In this document: piece after piece, positions 40,501-52,500 of the stretch
Layout: every line of letters starts with the position of its first letter
Position numbering within the stretch: position 1 is the first letter of the stretch
Assembly (NCBI GenBank): GCA_026874595.1
Contig: CM049318.1
Coordinates: 32,208,956 to 32,272,955 of the forward strand
Direction: 5' to 3'
Source of the DNA: Sipunculus nudus
Lineage: Eukaryota > Annelida > Sipuncula > Golfingiida > Sipunculidae
DNA: 64,000 bases
Position numbers and translations under genes: made by a program
The notes under the pieces: generated by a model
The model's database searches: none
What the model was told of the DNA's origin: nothing
The model's input: the letters and a program-made list of their open reading frames with translations, nothing else

Positions 40501-43500
40501 CTGATCTTTCCAATTGTCTGCCATAAACAAACAATATTTTATTTTATTAAGATTTTGGGCACATTATGTTTGATATAATTAATTCACATAATATTAAAAG
40601 AAAAAGTGAACACTGCAAAATTGCAACAGTGAATATGAAGCCAACCACACTAGGGCTGGGTATCAGTTCGCCTCTTCCGGTACAATACGTATTGCGATAC
40701 ATTTAATTCGTGAATATTGATTATTTTATATAGAGGAACGTCAGTATCATTCTCCTATTATCGCTCACATGTGCCTGCTTGTCATGGAAGTATTGATGTG
40801 CATGCGTATATACATTTAGTAGCAAGTCTTAAATGCCAAAGCAACAAATATACAAATGTCATGGATATATTTAAAGTTGGAGTTATATCCCTATTCATTA
40901 GTGATCGATCGATACGACCAATACAGCATGCAATGCATTTCAATTATGGTATCAACATCGTGTATAAATTTGTATCGATATATCGATATATTGATACAGC
41001 CCTAAACCACACTTAACAGGAAAGGGTAACAGTAAGTAAGCCAGGAAGACCATGAACCAGTGTCAAAGGTTAATTTACGTAGACAATGAGGAAGACCATG
41101 AAGAGTTTAGCAATAACGTATATGGACCAGTTATTCCCACATATAAGGTGACAAGTATTAATTACACAATTTAAATTTGAATTAAAAAAAATTATCCCAG
41201 TTAATGAATTATGAAGACAACAAGAGCCCAGAAAATATGTAAAGGGGTTAAAGCATAGACAAGTAATTAACACATTGTCTTAACAATTAAGGGAATGTCA
41301 CATAATTCAATTTTTAAGTAATATACATCAACCTAGTCAATGAATTGTGCAGACCATCAGGGTGGAAACAAATGGGGAAAGCCTGGTTAACAAACATGGA
41401 CCAGTCTGTCACAGTCATGAATATAAAGGTCTTAATACAGGACTCAAAATCAATGGCTCAAAATTATGAATTCTGCTAAAACCACAAACAAATCAGCCAG
41501 ACTAAAAATAAAATTCTTCTTGGAAGTGTTTTTAGGCAGTCTAACCCAGAGGACATCCAAGTAATTTCTTCTCAGTCTTTTCTGTGCTGTTGGCGGGTTA
41601 CTGGGCATGAAAATCAATGGCCTCATTGATCCGGTAACAGTTGGCTCCCGGTAACCGATCATCCAGCTACCCCGGATCATTAAGCCCCAAACAGCTCAGA
41701 CAAGGGACCCTTAGTTGGCTCAATTTTACCGCTATCAATTTGAACAAGCCCAGGGGATCATAAAATTATATCAAGGGACAAATTGTATATTGATCGAGGA
41801 GGCTGTAAACTCAATTGGCCACCTCCGCATCTCGTAGTTTTCTCTGCTTGTCCAAGACAGGAATCAATCAATACTTAGAGTATGTAAGGAAATCGATGGA
41901 TACAGCCAGTCACATTGCCACAGGGTGTTCACACAAACAGGAAGTCATGTCAAAGAATATGTTTTAAATATGTCAGATGATATGTTTCATGAAAGTCAAG
42001 CAGATTTCAGTCACTCATATACGGATGTTAAAGAATTTAGAATATTTTCAAACCAATGATAAATTACAGAACATGTTTCAAACAAAATTTGATAAAAATT
42101 AATCTCACTAATAATAAATTTGCAGAATAATAATTTTTAATATATATATTCATAATGATGAATGTCTTTTTTCACATATATATTCTAGAACACATGAAAT
42201 TAAAATATGGGTTACGATAAATAAGGTAATTTTAATTGAAACAATGCTCATGGAAATGTCTATTTTATGATATTTTTGAGTGTTATTAAATTGACTGAGT
42301 ATGCCTTGGACCTGTCAGTTTTTAATGTAACAAGATAATAATGAAGAACTGAAGTTATGTTTCCAACAACTCTAACAGATTTTCACAGTTTTCAAAGGTC
42401 ATCACTGGAACACTGCAACATCTTTAGACAGCTGAAGGATATCTTCAAGTGAAGAAATGAGAGACAGACTATTTTGAGAATATCATCCATCTTGTCTTTT
42501 GTTTCCATGGTAATGACACACATGGATGGTTTGGGCAGACCTTCAGCGGTAACATAATTCAGACACAGTAAATCCCAGCGGGAAGATCACAAGAAAGCTC
42601 GTCAGGCTCCGGACCACCTGGGAGACGAATGTTTGTGTGATGCGGGGAAGGACAAGTCTCTCAGGAGATGGAGCGGGGTTAGAGCGTGACAGACACAGAA
42701 TCAATAGGACTTATAAACACACCTAACAAAACTGGACTCCCTAACATGTCAGTCCTTGGAAGTTATGTTGACTTTTATATATCAGAGCTTTACATTAATT
42801 AACCTTTACTGTTCACAGGCTCACTAAAGCACACTCAAATTAAACACACCTAGCAAACTGGACTCCCTAACATGTATCAGCCCTTGGAAGTTATGTTGAC
42901 TTTTTTATATCAGAGCTTCACATTAATTAACCTTTACTGTTCACAGGCTCACTAAAGCACACTCAAATTAAACACACCTAGCAAACTGGACTCCCTAACA
43001 AGTGTAAGAGCCTGGAAGTTATGTTGACTTTTATATACCAGATCTTTACATTTATTAACCTTCACTGTTCACAGGCTCACTAAAGCATACTCAAATTAAA
43101 CAAACCTGGCAAAACTGGACTCCCTAACATGTATATCAGCCTTTGGAAGTTATGTTGACTTTTATATATCAGAGTTTTACATTAATTACCCTTTACTGCT
43201 CACCGGCTCACTAAACATACTCAAATTGGCACCTAGAACTCCCTCATATGAGTAGATTTTCTCTAGTCACACATATTGCCTATTTATTTTTATGTTTAAA
43301 AGATTCTCAATAACTCAAGCAAACCCTCTCAGTGAGAACTGTTAAAAATTTGGGTAAATACACATGAAAAGCTGAAACAAATATTGCCTCTTATGTAAAT
43401 ATATATAAATAGAGTCAGAATTCAGAGTTCTAACATAAGGGTAAACAGGAGAGATTTAATGGTTAACCACCTGCTTAGGGTATATAAAAGTTTAAAAAGT

Positions 43501-46500
43501 GGTAATCTAGGGCCAACAAATTTTCCCATTTGCCCTAATAGGCAAGTAGGTTGAGCTCTACATTAATTATATACTTAATTAGCCATTTCCTTTTTTTCAA
43601 GATAAGAAATCATGCTGCATAGGCATATGTATATGCACACATATATTGCATGCATATACGCAAGTATGGAATCACTCCAAGAGAATTTAATGTGTGTGGT
43701 TTCTTCCTGAATACCCATAAGTAACACACAGGTACTGCAAGTGCACATGCATATGGAATGCTACCTTGAGAAAAAAACAGAAAAATAAATGTTTAGTTGG
43801 TTTCAACTGTTAGTTAAGTTCCTTTCTATTCACTTGAGAATGCATGGGTCTCACAAATATCCTTGGTTCATACACTCGACCTTCAGGGACTACCCGAGTT
43901 TCATGCTGTTTTACTTCTGAGAGTAATCGTGCCTTATCTACACATAGGCAGCCTATAACCCAGGCTTAATAGTGTCTTGTCTGAGGGGAACTTGGACTCC
44001 AGGGAGATTATTGGAAATTGCCACAGGCCTAGTGAGTTTGTCCCTGATCAACACCATTAACAAGTTCATCAAATGATATGGAGCAGAACATTGATTAAGG
44101 TACTGTATTAGTACAGTTCATAGCACGGCCAATGTAATTAGATCTACGAATGACCTCTTGGATAATCTGAATAATATCTGAAAAAATCTGAATAAATCAA
44201 ATAAATAAAATTTCAAAATAAAATTTAAATTCAGATATATAGAATTTCAGAAAAAGTCTTTCAGATAATGTGAGATAAGGGAACACTAGCCTATCATGAT
44301 AGATTTATTAGTAATTTTAGCATAATCTAAAATTAAAAAATGAAGAAAAATGTATAAACATTGATGACATGTGAATTTATAGATATAGAATGAGGAGCTA
44401 AATAAATGTATAGGAAATAAAAGGATGATATGTTATCATAAAGGCCCCTGGATATTGAGCTAAATATAGCCTACATGGCACTGAGAACAATTCAGCAGTC
44501 ACACCAGATATTTGGGCATTATAGGCACACCTGTGGCTAGTTCATTTTCATCATGTACCTAGACAATAACTGAGATTGAACCCAGGACCTTCTGTATCAA
44601 AGTCCAATGCATAAACCATCAACTCATCCCATCTTGAAGCAGCAAATGATCAGTAACTTATCACAAGCCACATCACAACATAGACTTAAATAGGCTGAAT
44701 GTTTTATAAGTGTGACTTCTACACAATGTTTAAATGATAACATTAACGATCTTATGAATCATAAATTTAGCCATCCATATACCAGGGTGACACTTGTTTA
44801 CTGGTTTTTATATAACAAAATGTTTCAGACAAATTGCAATGTAAGTATTTTGTCATTGATCTTTTCCTCATTCTGTAGAATGTTTGTGGCTAATTTGACC
44901 AATGACAATTTATCTATGGATACCTTGTGTGATGGCACTTTTGCTTGAGTACATTTTGTCCTGAAACATTTTGCCTGAGAATTTTTTGTCCTGAGACATT
45001 TTGCCCGAGTATATTTTGTCCTGAGACAATTTGCCTAAGTATATTTTGTCCTGAGACATTTTGTCTGTGTATACTTTATCCTGAGACATTTTGTCTGTGT
45101 ATACTTTATCCTGAGACATTTTGTCTGTGTATACTTTATCCTGAGACATTTTGTCTGTGTATACTTTATCCTGAGACATTTTGTCTGTGTATATATATAT
45201 TGTCCTAAGAAATTTTATCTGTGGACAATTTGTCCTAGATTCATAATCTTGAACAGCTACATGACACACTTGAGGTGTTTTACTCAGGGTTGCATGGCTG
45301 CTCATCAATGATTTGTGACCTGTACCACATGTGCAGTTAGTGCCAGCTATAGTACAAAGACTGAACTGATTTTGGACCACACCTATGTACAGTCCTGTTA
45401 TAGTAACTTATACTGACTACAAAATTCCTTATTGAGCACAATCTCCTAGTATTATCCTGTTCTACACTCATTGTGAATAATGTAGCTTAACACTGGCAAT
45501 ATCAGAGTTGAGATAATTAAACAAATTACAAAATGCCACATATGACATTGGCTGTACTGCTCCTCACAAGGCTTGTACAGCCTTCTAGGCTACTCTACAC
45601 TTATAATTACGGTACTGCTGCTTCACACTGGCAGACATTCTGGACTTATCTTTAATTTAAGAATGCTACAGGACATGGCATGGCCAGAACTAATACTGAC
45701 TTTTCCGAGTCTATCACAGACACTGTGCTCTATGCTGGAGCCAAAATTTCTGTAATGGATGCCAACTTTTGAACGTTTTTTGCCCTAAAATGTGATGGTC
45801 AATATTAAATTTAATTTTACTTTTGCACATTATCCTGCACTAAGTTACCATAAAGTTCCTAAAAGAGGTTATGACTTATTAAAGATTGCTCTGATGGTCT
45901 GTATTAAGGGGGGCAATTACATATCCCATCTCATTTCCTTCTGAGATTTCCTGTCAATAAATAAGGAATATAGGCACTCAAATACATGTACACAACACAA
46001 ACAAACAGGTGACTGCATTTTAGAAGGGTTGAATTATGATTCTAAATTCCATGTCACTGCCTGAGTTGTTCACAACTGCATGAGAACTGTTTTCATAAAA
46101 GAGATGTCATTGACACAGAGGTGTAAAAAAATACAGATGTCCATAATAATATTATTATTAATATATATGTAAATAACATACAGTTTTCCATAATAAAGGT
46201 GTCAACAAAATACAGATGTCCATAATACAGAGGTGTCAATAAAATACATATGCCCATGATATAGATGTCAATAACATACAGATGTCCATTTTGTAGGCTC
46301 AATAAAATAAGGATGTTCATAATATACAGATGTCAATAAATACGGATGTCCATAACACAGTGGTGTCTATAAAATACAAATTAGGATAATACTGAGGTAT
46401 CAATAACATACAGGTGTCCATGATGCAGAGGTGTCAATAAAATATAGTTGTTCATAATATAGGTGTCAATAACATACATTTAGCCATAATAAAGAGCTGT

Positions 46501-49500
46501 CAATAACTTACAGATGTCCATGATACAGAAGTGTCAATAACATACAAACATTTGTCCATAATATAGAGCTCTGTCAATAACTTACAGATGTCCATGATAC
46601 AGAAGGGTGCATAATGTCTTCAGTATGATGCAGTCAAAGAATTAAGTGTTCACCTACTGACCTAGTCTCTATATAAAGTTATGGTAAATATTAAACAAAC
46701 AGAAAACATTTATAGCTATAACTATTTTAGTCTGACTGTGGCATGGATGAATTTAAAGCCTGTCTGTGAGAGAGAAAACCTGCATTGAACCTCGACAGAA
46801 GATAACTTTAGTAAAATTAAAATTTAATAATCTCAAAAATGTCAATAATGATTTAAGCAAGGCAAATTTTTAATCTGCCCAAAGTTCACTTTCAAAATCA
46901 AATCCATAATACAAACTATCAATTGGAGAACCTTGGTTGGTAACTTGTTATCCAGAAGAAAATCTATATGACTCGATCTACTCAGCTGTATTATTAGAAG
47001 GACCTTTTGGCCCTTACAGACAGAACTGTATTAGACCAGGATTGATCTATGTAAACCATTATCTTTGAGCTGGTCCACAGATGGGCTCTCCCTGCACAGA
47101 TCCATCACCGCTTCAAAAGCAGCAAGCTCCCTATACAGGGGGAACAAAAGCCCATCTTGTCTTCCTCAAAACAAAACTTCCTCATAGGGTTAATGTGGCT
47201 CTGTTTTATGAGACTCTTGTAATAAAAGCCAACTTTGTATAAAATTTTGGGGTCAAGTACTATGCTTTGTAACAACTGTACCATCCTTTCTGCTGCTGTT
47301 TATGTGTGTGTTTGTGTTGGTTCACAATATAACTCGGGCAATTATGGATGGAATCTCATGAAATATCAGGGCATTTCAAGAATGGGCCTAGGGAGAACTG
47401 ATCAGATTTTGGTGTGGATCCGCCAATGATCTGGATATAGGAATATTCACAAATGTACGGTCACTTATGCAAGAATGAACCGGTAGTATGGGCTGAATAA
47501 GACATTGCAACCACATTTTTGGAGTATTCCACATTAAGGACCACCCACATGGCGCATGCTTGTTTTCCTGAAAATGCATATTTCTAGTTTGTTGTTGTAT
47601 CCCAATCCCCACGTCTTAATATGAAAAATGTTAAATGTCCTGTCTGTGAATGTGTGTTAACATTCAGAGCCAAAGTGCAGCAGTCCAATTAAAACTTGTA
47701 ACATGCATTAAGAGTGTCCATGCTGTTAAAAAATTACAGTGTGGCACAAGCTGATGCATAAATTACTGCACTGCTGACTAAAATTATTAATTTTATTTGT
47801 CACTCAAACATGCATAAAAAAAAGCACAACTCCTATACCTGTGTAGGCCTAACTGATTACGAGCATTAATGTGCAGATTATTTACAGTGCAATTTACATG
47901 TATGCTGTATATTTGAAAATGTACTGTTTTGTAGTAACAAGACACTTTTCAAAAGATCATATAAACTCACTTTTTCATTTCAATGTTAAATACAGTAAAA
48001 CCTCAAAATTATGACCACCATTGGGAACCTGAGACAGTGGTTGCATTCAAGAGGTTGTCATCTCAGTGAGGTCTCATATATAAAAAGAGCAAGAAAGAAC
48101 TGGGACCTGTAAAAGTGGTCATTGTTTTTAGGTTGTACTGTATTACCACTGAAATGTTATACCGATTTTCCAAGTTGTAATCCATTGTAATTTGAGCAAA
48201 TAGTGCTTATTATCTTCAAAAGTACAATTTTCAAATTTGACAGAGCATGTAGTTTTATTTCCATAAAGCTCAGGTTCTTTAATAAGTAAAAATAGATCAA
48301 CTAAAAAGTGTTAACTAAGACTTGCAAATTCATTGGTAAACACAACCTCATACATAAGTTGCTACTCAATCATTCATACTAAAGACATTTAGTTTTAATA
48401 TTAACAAATTTTATCATAATGAATAAGTGCTAGATGTCAGAAGCATTACATACATAGTGACTGTTAGAGAATCAGATGGAACATAAGCAGCCTGTCAGCC
48501 AATAATAAATACACTGTAATATGAATACATTATATATATAAAATATGAGGATTCCAGTAATTATATACCTCTGACCACTTTCTTGCTTTGTTATAAAATC
48601 AAAGGCTTGAAGTATTACAAGATGTTACATTAGATTCCATATCAGTCCACAATTTTTAAGCTACATACACATATAAATACAGCAGTACCTGTCATGAGGG
48701 GACACCTATGGGTTATGGCCAGTGTTCATACACTGAAGGTATATGCTCATCCCAGTGTCCCCTCATGGCAGGTCTTGCTGTACTACATAAATACATCTGT
48801 AAGAAAGCTGTAAATCAGATATATACACACTAGAGAACTATATATACAAAATGAAACAAAGTAAATGTACACAGACATCTATCAACACTACTGGTTAGTT
48901 ATTAGTGATTACATACCGCTGGTGAGACCTGTAAAGTGATAACCATTCATTAGTGTGACAAGCTTAATTACCAAAAATGTTCAAACTCAGTCTGAACTGG
49001 CCAAAATTAGGAAAATATTTTTTTAGATTGTAATTTGATTTTCTGTCCCTATACTGAATAAAACTGGAATGACCACTATTCCCATAATCAGGGGTCGGTA
49101 AATCATGTAAAGAAACTAGTCCTAACTGTATCACATGATGGTTTATGTTCTCATATTATGTAATGAATGATGTCCTCAAAGTGTCTATGAAAAGATAATG
49201 TTCTTATGAGGTACACTTATGTGATACATTTTCCTTTTACACAGAATCATGAGTCAGATCCTCAGATACTGTCATGTAATTGACTTTGACCTTATGAGAT
49301 CATGCAATACACTTATTCAATAACAATTTTTTTGTCGTGTCCCCATGATGTCATATAATGTGTTTTCCTTATCATGTCATTGTTCTCATTGCATTCTGAG
49401 TCAGATCTTCATAATGTCATGTGATGAATTACATCCTAATGACATGATGAACAATAGTGAATTATGTCCTCATGACTTAATGTTATAATATTTATGTCCT

Positions 49501-52500
49501 CATGACTTAGAATAGATTATGTATTTATGACATCATGTAATAATGTATATATATTGTTCCCATTATACTGTATTATGGGTGCTCAGGTCTTCATGATCTC
49601 ATTAACTTATCTCATTAAATGATGTGCATACTGTTATGAACTGCATACCAATGAGATAATGTAAATAATTGTATTCTCAATCCTCATGACATAATGTAAT
49701 GAATAATGTCCACATTATGTCACATAATGAATTAAGTCTGAATATTTTATAAATGATTACATCTTTTTCAGATTATGTAAAACACCGCTCTCATTACAAT
49801 TTGCATTGTCCAAGTCAGGTCCTAATAATGTCATCTGATGAATTAATCTCATAACGTCATGTAATGAATTCTCCTAATGTCATGTTATCAACCTGTTATT
49901 GAACTTATAATGATCTCATGATGACATAATACATTATGATCATAAAATGTCAATTATGAAATCATAACAGAATGAAAGCAAGCAAAACACATCAGTCAGC
50001 ATATCAAAAAGGATGTCTTGTATTATCAAGCCTCTTACAGTGGTAATATCCTGGAGAAATAATAAAACATTTTCCTTAATTTTGGTCAAATCAAATGTTG
50101 ACGAAATAAGCTTATATCTACACCATAAACAAAATATGAACAAAAGCTGAAACTCCATTTTGCAGCAATGCCTATTTTTAGCAGGTGTATGCTCAATATC
50201 CACATTAGCAGAATTATATAAGTAATGGTCACAGCTCAGCATGGCTTGCGAGTAGTTGGCTTCTTCACCAAGCAAAGCCTATAACTTATAAGCATAATCC
50301 ATGATGTTCACCTTTTCCAATTATATGTTGCATAGACATATATGGTGTGTGTAAACAAAATATATATACACAAGTTAGAACTGATAAATTACCCGTAAAT
50401 GCAACTGTTTGCATATATAAACTCTTCTTCCACAAAATTCAACAGTCAAAATATGAGTGGCCATTTCGTACAAAAATCCTTTATATTAACGTTGTGAATG
50501 GTATAATTTTTTTCTTTCAAGAAAAAGAAATATCCAGTTTACTACATATATCAGTCATTTTTGCTATATTTTCTTGTGCATATCATAAAAATCATAAATG
50601 ATCTCAATGATACACTGAAAACATTTTGTTATGTCCCTAAGGAAAATTTTGTTCATTTGAATAAGTTTTTCCTTCTAAATTGAAACTTTTTTTTCAAATT
50701 TTTCGACTATGAAATGAGGACTGATATTTTGAAATCTTATTCTATCTTATTATACAGTCTTATTAAAAATACTGCCATTTATGACCCTGATCTGTTCATA
50801 TGACCTTTGACTGACCTTGATCTCCTTTCCTAGTCTGTCAGCCAGCCATGTTTGTACACCCTGGTAATCCTGGTTAACTTTCACTAATCCCAGCTTCCCT
50901 CGTCTTTTGATCAGCTGGTCTGGTTTTACCACAAGTTTCTGCAATAAACCAAAAATTCATGTAAAACCAATGAAAACATGTCATGAACCATAAGAGACCT
51001 GTGCACTTTGCTGTTGCTTCAGTAGTTTATAAATATAAAAGTTGAAGGAAATTGTTGTAAAATCATGTTCAGCTGAAATAAACAAAATGACTAATGATCA
51101 ATCCTTAATTGTTCATTTTTCTAAATTACCTTTGTTACAAAGACAAATTGCTCAGGGGAAATATTAGGGTGATCCAGGATGCGAACCCATATTGGTGGCG
51201 CACATGTCTGGTGTTCTAACCGCTTTGTTAGAAAAGCAAGCTTCACTAGTGAGACAGTTCGATTCACTTTTATGTCACTCGATAACACCCCCCCCCCTAT
51301 GAAGAGCTTTCTGCTATCAGAACTGGATTACCTACTTAGTATCCCAGGAGTCACACTTTATGTGACTCAGGAGTCACACTTTATGTGACTCAGGAGTCAC
51401 ACTTTATGTGACTCAGGAGTCACACTTTATGTGACTTAGGTTGTGGTAATTCCCTAAATACTTCAAACCACCATTCCCTGGGCCACAAAGTTTGCTGTCA
51501 TTTTGGACAAGTCCCCATTTGTTACAAAGACAAATTGCTCAGGGGAAAATTTTGGCCAATCCGGTATTTGAACCCATGTTTGTGGTGCACATGTCCAGCG
51601 TTCCAAACGCTTTGCAAGAAAAGCAAGCTTCACTAGCGAGACAGTTCGGTTTGCTTTTATGTCACTTCGTAACACCATGTAATCTACTGTATACAATTAT
51701 ATCTATAATAATGACAGAGAAAATTCAGTCTCAGTCTTACTTAAAGAAAACAGCCAGTTGGTTAACTCTAGTTCACTGCACAAGATTCAGTTTTAATGCT
51801 GAACATTACTTTGTATCCCATCTTCTTATATTTCAGACAGGAATAGAAAAGTGTGTAATATAACAGAATGGATATTATGACTTCTTTGCATGGGCATAGA
51901 TAATCATTTATGATCGATTATGCAAAATGCAACCAATTTATTAGATTATGAAAGAAAATGAACAATCATCGATATCATCGATAAATCAGGACACGTGCAA
52001 TATATATACCAAAATTTCAAAATGATAAATGCAGGTAAGATATCTGTGTAAATGCAAGCAAACGGACTTCTACCAGATGGTCCATTAGAAAAGTTTGATA
52101 TGAATACAGGTAAAAATGCCAGTTTGACTCTTAGCATAGTCCAAGCCATAGTGCAGTTGTCCTTCATCATAAATATACATGCACAAATGAAAGACACTTT
52201 AAATTTTTTTTTTATTTCTGAAACAAGTGAAAGTTTTATGTATGAAAAGTGTTTATGTATTGTTCATATAGTGCCTTTTGTACCATTTTCTTAGAATTTA
52301 ACACTGAACCCTTATGCAGAACATTGTTGAAATCATCAAATGTAACTTTCCTCATATTCCATGGATTTTCATGATATTTTTTAAAAATTATTTAAATTTC
52401 ATGTTTTTTAATTTCCTGAGTAAGGCCAAAAAAAGGGAAAAGATAGGTTTCTCATGTACTTTTATTGCGAAACTGTCAGGGTTGGGGTTTGGTGGGGGCT

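Noticed and set aside
44910-45380. 156-codon minus-strand frame with decapeptide repeats
   Set aside because: Explained by a 30-bp minisatellite whose period is a multiple of three.
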